The position numbers were made by a program, and so were the translations under genes. The notes beneath the pieces were generated by a model, which had not been told where the DNA came from, did not search any database, and saw only the letters and a program-made list of their open reading frames with translations. A stretch of 64,000 nt of DNA from Lachnospiraceae bacterium XBB2008. GTDB taxonomy: Bacteria; Bacillota; Clostridia; Lachnospirales; Lachnospiraceae. This document shows, one piece after another, positions 7,567 through 17,871 of the stretch (position 1 is its first letter; each line of letters begins with the position of its first letter). The stretch spans positions 1 to 64,000 of the forward strand of contig FMVL01000014.1 of the NCBI GenBank assembly GCA_900102235.1. Reading direction: 5' to 3'.

Positions 7567-8790
7567 TCAACTACGATAATCAGCATTGATCTTAACATAA
7601 TCATAAGTCAGATCACATCCGTATGCAACTGCGCTCTCGTCGCCCATATGCATATCTGCGATTATCTCCACGTGATCCTCGGAAAGCAGTTTTGCCGCCT
7701 CTTCCTCGCTGTAATCCGTTCCGACTCCACCGGTGAAGATCAGCATTTCATGATCTCCTGCTTTAAAATACATATCGACTTTTCCGGGGTCAAAGGTAAC
7801 CCCTGAATAGCCAAGTGCACAAAGTTCTCTGCCCCAGTTGGCATCACAACCGTACATCGCGGCCTTGACCAGAGAAGAACAGATCACGGACTTGGCCAGT
7901 GTCCTGGCATTGTCTTTGGTATCGGCACCTCGAACGGTGCACTCGACGAGTTTGGTCGCACCTTCTCCGTCTGCCGCCATTTCCTTAGCCAGATGTAAGC
8001 ACACATCATACAGAGCGGCCCTGAACACCTCATACCTTTCATCTTCGGTATCGATCACGGGATTGCCCGCCATGCCGTTGGCCATGCAAAGCAGTGTATC
8101 GTTCGTGGAGGTGTCTCCGTCCACGGAGATCATATTGAAGGTATCCGTAACTATGCCGCTTAAAGCTTTCTGAAGAAGTTTCCCGTCAATGGCGATATCC
8201 GTCGTAAGATATCCGAGCATCGTACACATATTGGGATGGATCATTCCGGATCCCTTGGTCATTCCGCCGACATGTACCTTGATCCCGTCTATCTCGATCT
8301 CACGGGCAGTCTCTTTTTCATGGGTGTCCGTAGTCATGATCGCTCTTGCGGCTTCATTGGCCGCCTCTGCGCCGCCTGCAAGCCTCTCTGCCAGCGCACG
8401 GACTCCGGCTTCAAGTTTCTCAACGGGCAGCTGCATTCCGATCACTCCCGTTGAACCCAGAAGCACATCCTCGGTTTCAATTCCCAACGCCTCGGCCGCT
8501 GCTTTTGCTGTGCTACTGCAGCATGCAAATCCTTCCTCTCCGGTGCAGGCATTGGCGATACCGGAATTGACCACGACCGCCTGAGCTTTTCCGCGCCCAT
8601 GGACTATGTCAGCGTCCCAAACTACCGGTGCTGCCTTAAACAGATTGGATGTAAAAGTGCCTGCCACTGCGCAGGGACTCTCCGAAAACAGCATCGCCAT
8701 ATCGGTACGTCCCTGATATTTGATACCCGCAGCATATGCCGCTGCCTTGAATCCTTTTGCCGCACATACGCCGCCTTCGATATTGATCAT
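7567..8790 (-). CDS. argJ: bifunctional ornithine acetyltransferase/N-acetylglutamate synthase ArgJ
   Basis: 407 residues, the usual length. KGSGMIHPNMCTMLGYLTTD contains the autoproteolysis site where the precursor is cut before Thr, which becomes the nucleophile; Cys replaces the common Ala just before it. GDTSTNDT and TKLVECTVRGA are further ArgJ blocks. It moves acetyl from N-acetylornithine to glutamate and so recycles acetyl in arginine synthesis. No other arg genes are present, so it is an isolated copy. AGGAGG precedes the ATG. Confidence 0.95.
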   Translation of the reverse strand: MINIEGGVCAAKGFKAAAYAAGIKYQGRTDMAMLFSESPCAVAGTFTSNLFKAAPVVWDADIVHGRGKAQAVVVNSGIANACTGEEGFACCSSTAKAAAEALGIETEDVLLGSTGVIGMQLPVEKLEAGVRALAERLAGGAEAANEAARAIMTTDTHEKETAREIEIDGIKVHVGGMTKGSGMIHPNMCTMLGYLTTDIAIDGKLLQKALSGIVTDTFNMISVDGDTSTNDTLLCMANGMAGNPVIDTEDERYEVFRAALYDVCLHLAKEMAADGEGATKLVECTVRGADTKDNARTLAKSVICSSLVKAAMYGCDANWGRELCALGYSGVTFDPGKVDMYFKAGDHEMLIFTGGVGTDYSEEEAAKLLSEDHVEIIADMHMGDESAVAYGCDLTYDYVKINADYRS

Positions 8791-8813
8791 AATGCCTCCT
8801 GTGTTACGTGTAA

Positions 8814-9953
8814 CTATACCTGTGGTTTAATATCTTTCAGTTTCGAATACTTCCTGGTATATTTGATGCGGTCTATCATTGCATCGAGCATGTTCAGCGG
8901 TTCAGCCCCTCTGATCGATGCCAGATAAGCCGCCGTGCAGTTCTTCTCGAGTACTTCCGCAACGAACAGCGCCTCATCATAGGTCGGGCCGAAGCAGTAT
9001 GCGCCTTTCCCCTCTACCATGATGGCATTGCTCTTGCCTACAGCGCATGTGAAATCTTCTCTGCTCATATCCGACGACACACACTTGACGGAAGGACCGG
9101 TGATCTGGGCCATATCATCCAGATATGCCTTGATCGTGCAATCCGCATTGCTCATCTTAAGTACGAACGGCGTCATCACATGCAGCATCCATACACCGTA
9201 ATGTTCATCCGCATCTTCCAGACCCTCGGGAATCGACTGTGCTACGGTTATCGGCTCGTCGGGAACAGTTACCTCCTGCATGGCAGCAACGAGATCTTCT
9301 GCCTGCATGGCTGCTTTTTGAGCCTTACGCTGTTTTAACTGCTCTATGAGCGGAGCTCCGTCCGTACAGTAATACTCATAGATCTTTTCGGACAGTTTCT
9401 CCAGAGTAAGTGCTACGTGAAATGCGCGGTCGTGATCCGTTCCGAGACATAAAGCGCCGTGATTCTTCATCAGCACGTGATTGGTGAGCGGATTCGTCTC
9501 GATCGCATAACCCACAGCCTGTCGGAGCTTCTTCGATCCGTTAAGCCCATATGACGCACATACTATCCTGGGGCCTATCAGTTCCCTGGTCCGTTCTGAT
9601 ACTCTGCTTCCCAGACGGATATCCATTCCCAGCACGCTGAGTGCCGAAGCATAAGTCTGATGGGTATGGATCACGAAATTGACATCGGGACGGAGTCTGT
9701 AGCACTCGAGGTGAACCCCTATCTCACTGGACGGGAGAATGTCACCTTCATATCTGCCCTCCATGTCCGTGATGACTATGTCATCTTCGGTCAGGGTATC
9801 GTAATCTCTGCCGCTGGGTGTGATCGCTATGCGGTCCCCCTCAACTCTGGCACTCACATTTCCCCATGTTCTGACTATCAGCTTATGATCAACAAGTTCT
9901 CTGCATGATTGCAGAACAAGTTTTTTAGCTTCTTCTTCGCTATAATATGACAT
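8814..9953 (-). CDS. class II aldolase/adducin family protein
   Basis: 379 residues. The first 210 or so form a class II aldolase domain: WGNVSAR, ITPSGRDYD, SSEIGVHLECY, the zinc histidines in HTHQTYA and a third in MKNHGALCLG. A second, weaker aldolase-like domain follows (about 240-370), making the protein longer than a typical fuculose- or ribulose-phosphate aldolase. The substrate is likely a phosphorylated sugar but is not determined. The ribosome site overlaps the stop of the upstream lipoprotein gene, so the two are coupled. Confidence 0.82.
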   Translation of the reverse strand: MSYYSEEEAKKLVLQSCRELVDHKLIVRTWGNVSARVEGDRIAITPSGRDYDTLTEDDIVITDMEGRYEGDILPSSEIGVHLECYRLRPDVNFVIHTHQTYASALSVLGMDIRLGSRVSERTRELIGPRIVCASYGLNGSKKLRQAVGYAIETNPLTNHVLMKNHGALCLGTDHDRAFHVALTLEKLSEKIYEYYCTDGAPLIEQLKQRKAQKAAMQAEDLVAAMQEVTVPDEPITVAQSIPEGLEDADEHYGVWMLHVMTPFVLKMSNADCTIKAYLDDMAQITGPSVKCVSSDMSREDFTCAVGKSNAIMVEGKGAYCFGPTYDEALFVAEVLEKNCTAAYLASIRGAEPLNMLDAMIDRIKYTRKYSKLKDIKPQV

Positions 9954-9956
9954 ATG

Positions 9957-10835
9957 TCACTCCGTTTGTTCTTCCGAGTCTTCTTTAAGCGGTGCCACAT
10001 GGTAGCCTGCCGTAGCATACAGCCTGCCGGATACGGTCTTCAGTTCCGGTGAAAAAAGATTATCACGTCTTGCAAAATCTTCCGAATAGATCCACTCACC
10101 GCCGCCGTCGACATCTTCCGCCACAAAGAGATTATCTATGTATTCATGATAATTGCCCTTTTGTACCCAGGTTCCGAACTGCCCCACGGGTTTGGCCTCA
10201 TTAAGCGTTGTCTCGCATACCTTATACTTATCCAGATATGTCGTAGCGGTCGTCTGGCTCACCCTGATCTCGACTATGTGCTCCACGCTCGTGAACATGA
10301 CCATCTCCGGATACATGAAATCGAGATTGGTATACTGCTCATCATATACCGCATCGCCCTGTCTCCGTGAAGTATACAGCATGGGAATATCCCGCGTACA
10401 GTCAAAAGCGAAAAGATAATACTCTCCGTCTTTGCCGTCCATGCTGCCCCAGGTGATGCCCGCCACGCCGGAATCCGTCTCTATATTGAACCGGATATCA
10501 AACGATGTGGCCGTGCTGGAGCTTCCCAGAAAAGGATTGATGCTGACCGCTCCTGTGTCTTCGTCCTTTGCCGCATAATCAGTAACGGGTGATGCCGGAG
10601 CCTGGACGATAGTACCTTCTTTTTTATCCGGCCGGTTCTCGTCCGGTTCGGCCGGGATGGGTTCGGTATGTACTCCGGATGAGCTGTCCCCGTCAGTATA
10701 TGCACTGTCGGCCAATGCCTCCGCAACCTGATCCTCAACGCTCATCTCCTCTGTCCTGCCGCACCCGCCTATCGCCGACGCAGCCAGCATAAATGTGAGC
10801 ATCAAAGCCGCGGTTTTTTTCTGCTTTTTATTCAT
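9957..10835 (-). CDS. lipoprotein with lectin-like domain
   Basis: 292 residues. Signal peptide with lipobox SAIGGC (Cys near residue 25), then an acidic, low-complexity linker to about residue 90. The rest alternates aromatic and beta-prone stretches, such as FDIRFNIETDSGVAGITWG and YIDNLFVAEDVDGG, and looks like a concanavalin/LamG-type jelly roll. It is probably a surface-anchored carbohydrate or protein-binding lipoprotein. It lies between the histidine kinase and the aldolase-like gene on the same strand. Confidence 0.65.
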   Translation of the reverse strand: MNKKQKKTAALMLTFMLAASAIGGCGRTEEMSVEDQVAEALADSAYTDGDSSSGVHTEPIPAEPDENRPDKKEGTIVQAPASPVTDYAAKDEDTGAVSINPFLGSSSTATSFDIRFNIETDSGVAGITWGSMDGKDGEYYLFAFDCTRDIPMLYTSRRQGDAVYDEQYTNLDFMYPEMVMFTSVEHIVEIRVSQTTATTYLDKYKVCETTLNEAKPVGQFGTWVQKGNYHEYIDNLFVAEDVDGGGEWIYSEDFARRDNLFSPELKTVSGRLYATAGYHVAPLKEDSEEQTE

Positions 10836-10950
10836 ACGATCCTCCTCAGGATGATCCCATATTATATATATACATCTATCCTAAGGGAAAATCTGCAAAA
10901 TAAATCTTAAGTTTTCCTTATAAAATTATTCGGATATCATTCAGACGCCG

Positions 10951-13900
10951 TCATTCGGGCGGAAACTCGAAGACTTCTTCCGGATCATCATCGGCTTCTT
11001 CATATCCGGCCTCGGATAAGGCATCTCTGATCGCTTCCGCTGTGGATGCATACATCCGGAGAGCCTTTTCATGACCGGAATCTATCGTGGCTGTATCTGT
11101 ATTTTTGGCAGCTTCTTCAAGAGCGGCAGCTGTTTCGTAAAGTGCTGTCGCCCCAAGCATCTTGGAAGTGCTCTTCAGTGAATGAACGAATATCCCGTAA
11201 TTATCCCAGTCTCTGTCCCTGTAATACCGTTCTATGCTCTCCCGGCGCTCAGTTTCTTCCTGAGCATACTCGGAAAGCACACTGAAGTAGACTTCTTCAT
11301 CATCAAGGCAGTAATTGAGTCCCTGAGCCGTATCTATCCCCGCATCGCGAAGAGCGGCGTAAATGCTCTCACCGGCTGCATTCGTCCCGGCCACGCTCCT
11401 TCGGGTACTTTCAGATGATCCCCCGCTCCGGGACTGCCATCTCGGATCCGCAGGATCGAGAATGACTTTATCTGCCGGAAGATATGTGATGAGCATCTTC
11501 TCAAGTGCCGGTCCCTCCACCGGTTTGGTCAGATAATCGGAGAAGCCTTCCGCCATATACTTTTCCTTGGCGCCTCTGATCGCATCGGCGGTAAGACAGA
11601 TGACGGGGGTCTCGGCGTTCATATGACCATCCAGCGCTCTGATGGCTTCAAGGGCCTGGGTTCCGTCCATCCCCGGCATGCGCTGGTCCATCAGGATCAC
11701 GTCATATTCCTGTCTCTCAGCGAGTCTTACGGCTTCCACTCCGTTATATGCGGTATCTATCTGTATCTGTGTCTTCTTGAGAAGGCTGCATGCAACGGTA
11801 ACGTTCATCTTGGTGTCATCCACGATCATGATACGGGCATCGGGCGCGTGGAACGACTCGGAATATGATTCCTCCTCATCCTCCGGAGACAACAGTCTGT
11901 ACTCACCGATAGGAACGGGATCCTCGATCTTCTGCAGTAATTCAAAGTAAAAAACGGAGCCCTCGCCGTATACGCTGTTAACCTTAATCTCACTGTCCAT
12001 AAGGCTTAAGAGTTTGGTGATGATGGACATTCCCAGACCGGTACCTTCTATGTTACGGTTTCTGGTCACATCGAGTCTCTCAAATGACTCAAAGAGTTTC
12101 TCCATGTCTTCCTCTTTGATGCCGATCCCGGTGTCCTTCACTTCCACATAGAGTTTGATCGAATCCGCTGTCTTCTCTCTGCCTTCCATTGTCATCGTAA
12201 CGGAGCCTTCGGGCGTGTATTTAACGGCATTGGTAAGAAGATTCAGGATGACCTGACTGATGCGGGCGTCATCACCGAACAGTTCCGAAGGGAGTTCGGG
12301 GTCGATATCAAGTATGAAATCCAGGCCTTTTGCATTCGCCCTTTCCTGGATCGAATTCACCAGGTAAGTGATCATCGACTTAACGCTGTAACGGACCGGA
12401 ACGATCTCCATCTTACCGTCTTCGATCTTGGAAAAGTCGAGGATGCTGTTGATCAGCTGAAGCAGGTTTCTTCCGGAAACCTTGATATTCCTCGCATACT
12501 CTACGATGCCGTCGCTTCCCGCTTCGCGTAAGATCATCTCGTTCATTCCCAGTATCGCATTTATGGGCGTACGTATCTCATGCGACATATCCGCAAGAAA
12601 GCTGCTCTTGGCTTTATTGGCTTCATCTGCCGCCAGTTTCTCAAGTCTGAGCATCTCCGCCTCATATTCCTGTTTCTGACGGCTTACGCTCATCTCCTCC
12701 ATCTTCTTGCCGTATACCTGTTCATTTTTATAACCCAGGTAATAGAAGAACGATATGAGGCCGAATATGACGAGCGAAACCACGATATTGAAAATAAGCT
12801 GCGAACGAACATCTTCGAGCAGTTCCTTGTCGCTGATGACTATAACCACATACCACTGATCGAGCACGGGACATACGAAAAGAGTGCATGGCTCGGCATT
12901 CATGTCAGCGTTAAGCGTTCCGTTTCCGACTTCGTTCAGCTGTTTCAGAGTCTCGGGATCATAGAGTTCCCTGAAATCTTCACCTGTTTTCTCCCTTTCC
13001 CTGTGAGCTACGATCATCCCGTCACGGTTAACGATCATCGCATAACCCTTACCGCTTATATCCACCGCCTCGGTAATATCCTGAACGTGCCCTACTATAA
13101 CATCAAGAGCGACCACATCGCGCTTGCTGTATGAGCCTTCTGCTCCGCCGTGATCTATGAGTTTGCATATCGTTATGACCACCGAATGGGTCTGCGCATC
13201 CACATACGGAGACACGATTATCGTCTGACCGTCGGCATCCACAGCCTGTTTATACCAGTCCCGCTCCTCGACATTGTAATCGTTCGGAGGGATCCATCCG
13301 GATCCGTCCATATACTCTCCCCTAATATAACCGTAGAGTCCCGTGAAGTTCTCATCAAAATGCTCAGCCTGATTCTCGGTCTGCTTGGTCAGATACGCGG
13401 ATATCGCTTCCTGAGTCTCTCCGTTTGATATCATCATCTCGACCGTATCCGCGGTAACACGCAGTGTCGACTCGGAGACAGACAGATAGGTCTCAAGTTC
13501 CGTAGCGATCGAAGCCGCCTTATCCTCTCCCGAATCATACAGTCCCGTAACGGATGTCCCGTAGTAGATACGGCTGTTGAACACGACCATGAATGTCATC
13601 AGCGCGAGCGTGACGATAAGTGTAGTGATAAAATTGATCTTGTTTCTTCTTGTCGTAACAACGCTCTGCTGATCATCGGCCCTGTTCCTGTATCTCTGGG
13701 CGATCACATATATGACACCCAGTATAAGCAGTACAAAGAAAACAGAGATCACAAAGAGTGAGATCGCTATGATGCTGTATGTCTCCTGAGAGTCGGTGGG
13801 CAGGGTCTTTTTCATCCAGGTTCCAAGATAGTACCCTCCTGCGCATCCTCCCAGGATTATGAAAGACACAATCACCTGAAGCAGTATCTGGGATCTCGTC

Positions 13901-14571
13901 TCATCTGCGCCCTTCTCGTGACTGACTAGTCCTTCGGCCAGATAATCCCTGCCGATCGCCCAGGCCATAAACAGAGAGATCGCATAGTTGGAAAATGCGG
14001 AATAATAATACGGATCCAAAGCATCACTCGGCCAGCTGAAGCAGGATGCCGTCCACATACCGTACTCGGTAACGATCAGCAAAAGCAGGATTATATGAGT
14101 ATAGGGAATGTGTACCCCCTCTTCCCTGCGGTGTTTGATATAAAACAGGATCGACTGAAGGCAAACGACGGAAACCGCTGTGGTAATGCCGCATTGCCAC
14201 AGATTATTGAATATACCGCCGTATTGAATATAGATGGCAAACTGAACGCCATCTACGATGATCGGAAGAAACATCAGAGGATGTATATACCGCTTCGATC
14301 TCTCCTGACGCATGTTGAGTGCCAGGAACAAGAGTACCAGATAAGCTATATTCCATCCCAGATACGCAATGATACCCGAAACATCGGGGTCTTCGTGCAT
14401 GATCAGAGTATATGTGGTCCAGTAGTAATCGCTGAGCAGACGTGCAAGAAAATATACGGAAGCGATCATCCATCCGCGTTTGGAAATATCGATATACCTG
14501 AACAGACATATAAGCAGTCCTATAACCGTAGCCAGGAGCATGCATATATTTTCAAGTGAAGCTATATCCAT
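10951..14571 (-). CDS. hybrid sensor histidine kinase with dCache, receiver and Hpt domains
   Basis: 1206 residues. Residues 1-300 hold about eight membrane helices, another lies at 314-332, then an extracellular dCache-like sensor (about 338-590) and a further helix at 596-615. The kinase core follows: phospho-acceptor His664 in DMSHEIRTP, N-box Asn781, DTGIGI at 813 and GTGLGM at 843. A receiver domain has Asp962 in LMDQRMPG, and a C-terminal Hpt domain has His1130 in FVHSLKSTSK. All phosphorelay residues are intact. No separate response regulator is adjacent, so the output partner is elsewhere. It has two membrane modules, an uncommon arrangement. Confidence 0.93.
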   Translation of the reverse strand: MDIASLENICMLLATVIGLLICLFRYIDISKRGWMIASVYFLARLLSDYYWTTYTLIMHEDPDVSGIIAYLGWNIAYLVLLFLALNMRQERSKRYIHPLMFLPIIVDGVQFAIYIQYGGIFNNLWQCGITTAVSVVCLQSILFYIKHRREEGVHIPYTHIILLLLIVTEYGMWTASCFSWPSDALDPYYYSAFSNYAISLFMAWAIGRDYLAEGLVSHEKGADETRSQILLQVIVSFIILGGCAGGYYLGTWMKKTLPTDSQETYSIIAISLFVISVFFVLLILGVIYVIAQRYRNRADDQQSVVTTRRNKINFITTLIVTLALMTFMVVFNSRIYYGTSVTGLYDSGEDKAASIATELETYLSVSESTLRVTADTVEMMISNGETQEAISAYLTKQTENQAEHFDENFTGLYGYIRGEYMDGSGWIPPNDYNVEERDWYKQAVDADGQTIIVSPYVDAQTHSVVITICKLIDHGGAEGSYSKRDVVALDVIVGHVQDITEAVDISGKGYAMIVNRDGMIVAHREREKTGEDFRELYDPETLKQLNEVGNGTLNADMNAEPCTLFVCPVLDQWYVVIVISDKELLEDVRSQLIFNIVVSLVIFGLISFFYYLGYKNEQVYGKKMEEMSVSRQKQEYEAEMLRLEKLAADEANKAKSSFLADMSHEIRTPINAILGMNEMILREAGSDGIVEYARNIKVSGRNLLQLINSILDFSKIEDGKMEIVPVRYSVKSMITYLVNSIQERANAKGLDFILDIDPELPSELFGDDARISQVILNLLTNAVKYTPEGSVTMTMEGREKTADSIKLYVEVKDTGIGIKEEDMEKLFESFERLDVTRNRNIEGTGLGMSIITKLLSLMDSEIKVNSVYGEGSVFYFELLQKIEDPVPIGEYRLLSPEDEEESYSESFHAPDARIMIVDDTKMNVTVACSLLKKTQIQIDTAYNGVEAVRLAERQEYDVILMDQRMPGMDGTQALEAIRALDGHMNAETPVICLTADAIRGAKEKYMAEGFSDYLTKPVEGPALEKMLITYLPADKVILDPADPRWQSRSGGSSESTRRSVAGTNAAGESIYAALRDAGIDTAQGLNYCLDDEEVYFSVLSEYAQEETERRESIERYYRDRDWDNYGIFVHSLKSTSKMLGATALYETAAALEEAAKNTDTATIDSGHEKALRMYASTAEAIRDALSEAGYEEADDDPEEVFEFPPE

Positions 14572-14592
14572 CCGGATTCCTCAGATAATGAA

Positions 14593-14620
14593 ATGGGGAC
14601 AGTCTAAAGACTGACCCCAT
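14593..14620 (-). terminator. terminator after tpiA
   Basis: A 12-bp stem with one mismatch (ATGGGGACAGTC against GACTGACCCCAT) and a 4-base loop, between tpiA and the histidine kinase gene. The trailing T run is weak. Confidence 0.6.
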
Positions 14621-14647
14621 TATAACATTTGGCGTAAACTCTAACAA

Positions 14648-15394
14648 TTAAGCATTAACGATCTGACCGAAATCGGGCTTTAATGATGCGCCGCCGATAA
14701 GACCGCCGTCAATGTTGGGCTTGGAAAGAAGCTCTGCTGCATTGCCTGCGTTCATGGATCCGCCGTACTGGATGCGTACTGCATCAGCTGTAGCCTGATC
14801 ATAGAGATCTGCAATGATCTCACGGATCATCTTGCATACTTCCTCTGCCTGATCTGCAGTAGCAGTCTCGCCTGTTCCGATAGCCCAGATAGGCTCGTAA
14901 GCGATGACCAGAGTCTTAACCTGATCAGCAGTGATATCGGTAAGATCCCATTTGATCTGTCTTGCGATCCACTCCTTGTATGTGCCTGCCTTACGAAGTG
15001 CAAGTGACTCGCCGCAGCACATGATGGGTGTAAGACCGGATGCGAAAGCCTTCTTAACCTTCTGGTTGATCAGGATATCGTTCTCACCGAAGATATCTCT
15101 TCTCTCGGAATGGCCGATGATAACATACTCAACACCTGCTTCCTTGAGCATCGGAGCTGAGATCTCACCTGTGAATGCACCCTTGTCCTCGATATAGAAG
15201 TTCTCTGCACCGACATGTACGTTCGTGCCCTTTACTGCTTCAGCAACGGGAACGATGTCGATAGCGGGTACGCAGTAAACTACGTCAACATCATCATTCT
15301 TAACCAGATCCTTAAGCTCATTACAAAGAGCTACTGCCTCGCTGGGAGTCTTGTTCATCTTCCAGTTGCCGGCGATTATTCTTCTTCTTGCCAT
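14648..15394 (-). CDS. tpiA: triosephosphate isomerase
   Basis: 248 residues, full length. Catalytic features: NWKMN (Asn and Lys), electrophile His in IIGHSERR, and the catalytic Glu in [11 protein letters not shown] followed by the flexible loop. It interconverts dihydroxyacetone phosphate and glyceraldehyde 3-phosphate. It is third in the run gap-pgk-tpiA, 22 bases after pgk and with a strong ribosome site. Confidence 0.98.
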   Translation of the reverse strand: MARRRIIAGNWKMNKTPSEAVALCNELKDLVKNDDVDVVYCVPAIDIVPVAEAVKGTNVHVGAENFYIEDKGAFTGEISAPMLKEAGVEYVIIGHSERRDIFGENDILINQKVKKAFASGLTPIMCCGESLALRKAGTYKEWIARQIKWDLTDITADQVKTLVIAYEPIWAIGTGETATADQAEEVCKMIREIIADLYDQATADAVRIQYGGSMNAGNAAELLSKPNIDGGLIGGASLKPDFGQIVNA

Positions 15395-15416
15395 TTTATT
15401 TCTCCTCTAAAAGATC

Positions 15417-16649
15417 TTATTTGTCATCAGCTGCGTATACACCGGGAAGTTCCTTACCCTCAAGGAATTCAAGTGATGCGCCGCCGCCTGTAGAGATGTG
15501 GCTCATCTTATCTGCAAAACCGAGCTGGTTGCATGCTGCTGCGGAATCACCGCCGCCGATGATAGTGGTGGCATCTGTCTCAGCCAGTGCCTTGGCAACA
15601 GCGATGGTACCCTTGGCAAGTGTAGGATTCTCGAATACACCCATAGGTCCGTTCCAAACAACTGTCTTGGCATTCTTTGCAGCGTTTGCGAAGAGTTCCT
15701 GAGTCTTGGGACCGATATCAAGGCCTTCCTTGTCAGCAGGGATAGCTGTGGAATCAACATACTCTACATCGATAGGTCCGTCGATGGGATCCGGGAAAGC
15801 ATCTGCAACTGCGGTATCGATGGGAAGAAGAAGCTCCTTGCCGAGTTTCTTGGCCTTTTCCATCATCTCCTTGCAGTAATCAAGCTTCTCGTCATCAACG
15901 AGTGAGTTACCGATCTCATAGCCCTGAGCCTTCAGGAATGTGAAAGCCATGCCGCCGCCGATGATCAGTGTATCGCACTTCTCAAGGAGGTTATTGATAA
16001 CGTTGAGCTTATCTGCTACCTTGGCGCCGCCGAGGATGGCAACGAACGGACGAACGGGATTCTCTACAGCGTTTCCGAGGAAATCGATCTCCTTCTGCAT
16101 CAGATAACCTACTGCGTTGGTGCCGCCCTTCTCGGTGATGTACTTGGTAACAACAGCTACGGATGCGTGTGCTCTGTGAGCGGATCCGAAAGCGTCACAT
16201 ACATAGTCGTCTGCAAGATCAGCCAGTTCCTTTGCAAAAGCTTCGCCTGCTTCGGTGGGCTTGGTCTCTTCTTTGCCACGGAAACGGGTATTCTGAAGAA
16301 GTACCACATCACCGTCGTTCATTGCGTTAACTGCTGCTGTAGCAGCTTCGCCTGTTACATTGTAGTCAGCTACGAAAGTAACCTTCTTACCGAGCTTCTC
16401 CTCGAGAGCCTTAGCTACGGGGGCCAGGGATTCCTTCTCGTTGGGGCCTTCCTTAACCTTGCCGAGGTGTGAGCAAAGGATGACCTTTGCGCCGTCACCG
16501 ATCAGCTTGTTGATGGTGGGAAGTGCTGCTCTGATACGTGTGTCATCGGTGATAACGCCATCCTTTAAAGGAACGTTGAAATCACATCTGACAAGTACTC
16601 TTCTGCCGGCTGCGTTGAAATCGTCAACGCTCTTCTTATTAAGTGCCAT
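15417..16649 (-). CDS. pgk: phosphoglycerate kinase
   Basis: 410 residues from ATG 16649 ([11 protein letters not shown]). An in-frame ATG at 16667 is rejected because the AAGGAG ribosome site lies between the two. [14 protein letters not shown] and the C-terminal [10 protein letters not shown] loop are diagnostic, as is GPMGVFE. It makes ATP from 1,3-bisphosphoglycerate. It sits between gap and tpiA, with a terminator-like hairpin separating it from gap. Confidence 0.98.
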   Translation of the reverse strand: MALNKKSVDDFNAAGRRVLVRCDFNVPLKDGVITDDTRIRAALPTINKLIGDGAKVILCSHLGKVKEGPNEKESLAPVAKALEEKLGKKVTFVADYNVTGEAATAAVNAMNDGDVVLLQNTRFRGKEETKPTEAGEAFAKELADLADDYVCDAFGSAHRAHASVAVVTKYITEKGGTNAVGYLMQKEIDFLGNAVENPVRPFVAILGGAKVADKLNVINNLLEKCDTLIIGGGMAFTFLKAQGYEIGNSLVDDEKLDYCKEMMEKAKKLGKELLLPIDTAVADAFPDPIDGPIDVEYVDSTAIPADKEGLDIGPKTQELFANAAKNAKTVVWNGPMGVFENPTLAKGTIAVAKALAETDATTIIGGGDSAAACNQLGFADKMSHISTGGGASLEFLEGKELPGVYAADDK

Positions 16650-16679
16650 ATGTTTTCTCCTTATCATTAAAAAGAATAA

Positions 16680-16708
16680 AGGGCCCGGCCCTTACCGGAC
16701 CGGGCCCT
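16680..16708 (-). terminator. hairpin between gap and pgk
   Basis: A perfect 9-bp GC-rich stem (AGGGCCCGG with CCGGGCCCT) followed on the minus strand by TTATTCTTTTT. It can terminate or attenuate transcription after gap, giving more gap than pgk mRNA. Confidence 0.82.
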
Positions 16709-16731
16709 GCTTTCACTAAGCCGTAACCGAA

Positions 16732-17748
16732 TTATTTAAGAAGGCTACCGAAGTGCTTGATGGTACGTACCATCTGGCTGGTGTATGAGTTCTCGTTGTC
16801 ATACCATGAAACAACCTGAACCTGAGTTGTGCCGTTGTCAAGAGGCAGAACCATGGTCTGAGTTGCATCAAAGAGTGAACCGTAAGTCATGCCAACGATA
16901 TCGCTTGATACGATCTCGTCTGTATTGTAACCGAAGGACTCGTTTGAAGCAGCCTTCATAGCGTCGTTGATCTGCTCCTTGGTCACATTACCCTCAACTA
17001 CTGCTGTAAGGATAGTGGTTGAACCTGTAGGAGTGGGAACACGCTGTGCAGCGCCGATGAGCTTACCGTTGAGCTCGGGGATAACAAGGCCGATAGCCTT
17101 TGCAGCACCTGTTGAGTTGGGAACGATATTAACTGCAGCTGCACGTGAACGTCTCTTGTCGCCCTTTCTCTGAGGTCCGTCAAGAGTCATCTGATCACCT
17201 GTGTAAGCGTGGATCGTGCACATGATACCGGACTTGATGGGTGCGCAGTCATTAAGAGCCTTAGCCATAGGAGCCAGGCAGTTGGTTGTACATGAAGCAG
17301 CGGAGATGATCTTGTCATCAGCTGTAAGTGACTGATGGTTAACATTGTAAACGATTGTAGGAAGGTCATTGCCTGCGGGTGCGGAGATGATTACATGCTT
17401 TGCGCCTGCATCGATATGAGCCTGTGCCTTCTCTTTGCTGGTATAGAAACCTGTACACTCAAGAACAACGTCTACATCAAGATCCTTCCAAGGAAGATCT
17501 GCTGCCTTAGCCTCAGCGTAGATGGTGATCTTCTTGCCGTCTACTGTGATGCTGTTCTCATCAAAAGATACCTTGTCTGCAAGTGCGTAACGACCCTGAG
17601 TTGAGTCATACTTAAGAAGATGTGCAAGCATCTCGGGAGAAGTAAGGTCGTTGATAGCTACGATCTCAAATCCCTCTGCGCCGAACATCTGTCTGAAAGC
17701 CAGACGACCGATACGACCGAATCCGTTAATTGCTACTTTTACTGCCAT
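16732..17748 (-). CDS. gap: glyceraldehyde-3-phosphate dehydrogenase, type I
   Basis: 338 residues. NAD-binding [12 protein letters not shown] at the start, the catalytic Cys in [12 protein letters not shown], and the C-terminal [12 protein letters not shown]. Asp in AINDLT after the second strand is consistent with NAD use. It carries out the oxidative phosphorylation step of glycolysis. TAGGAGGA precedes the ATG, and a clear sigma-A promoter with a palindrome lies about 80-120 bases upstream. Confidence 0.98.
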   Translation of the reverse strand: MAVKVAINGFGRIGRLAFRQMFGAEGFEIVAINDLTSPEMLAHLLKYDSTQGRYALADKVSFDENSITVDGKKITIYAEAKAADLPWKDLDVDVVLECTGFYTSKEKAQAHIDAGAKHVIISAPAGNDLPTIVYNVNHQSLTADDKIISAASCTTNCLAPMAKALNDCAPIKSGIMCTIHAYTGDQMTLDGPQRKGDKRRSRAAAVNIVPNSTGAAKAIGLVIPELNGKLIGAAQRVPTPTGSTTILTAVVEGNVTKEQINDAMKAASNESFGYNTDEIVSSDIVGMTYGSLFDATQTMVLPLDNGTTQVQVVSWYDNENSYTSQMVRTIKHFGSLLK

Positions 17749-17826
17749 GTGAGATTCCTCCTAAGAAAAAATAGATTTATGAATACCTGACAGAGCTTTT
17801 CTGTCAAAACTTCGTCAGCGGTATCA

Positions 17827-17864
17827 ATTATACTCAATCTGCACTCACAATTCAAGAGAATTGT
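17827..17864 (-). promoter_or_regulatory. gap promoter with palindrome over the -35 element
   Basis: On the minus strand TTGAAT (17850-17855), a 17-base spacer and TATAAT (17827-17832). A perfect palindrome with 7-bp arms and a 4-base centre (17847-17864) covers the -35 element, a good position for a repressor. It has no T run after it, so it is not a terminator of the upstream PHP gene. Confidence 0.75.
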
Positions 17865-17871
17865 TGTTTTT

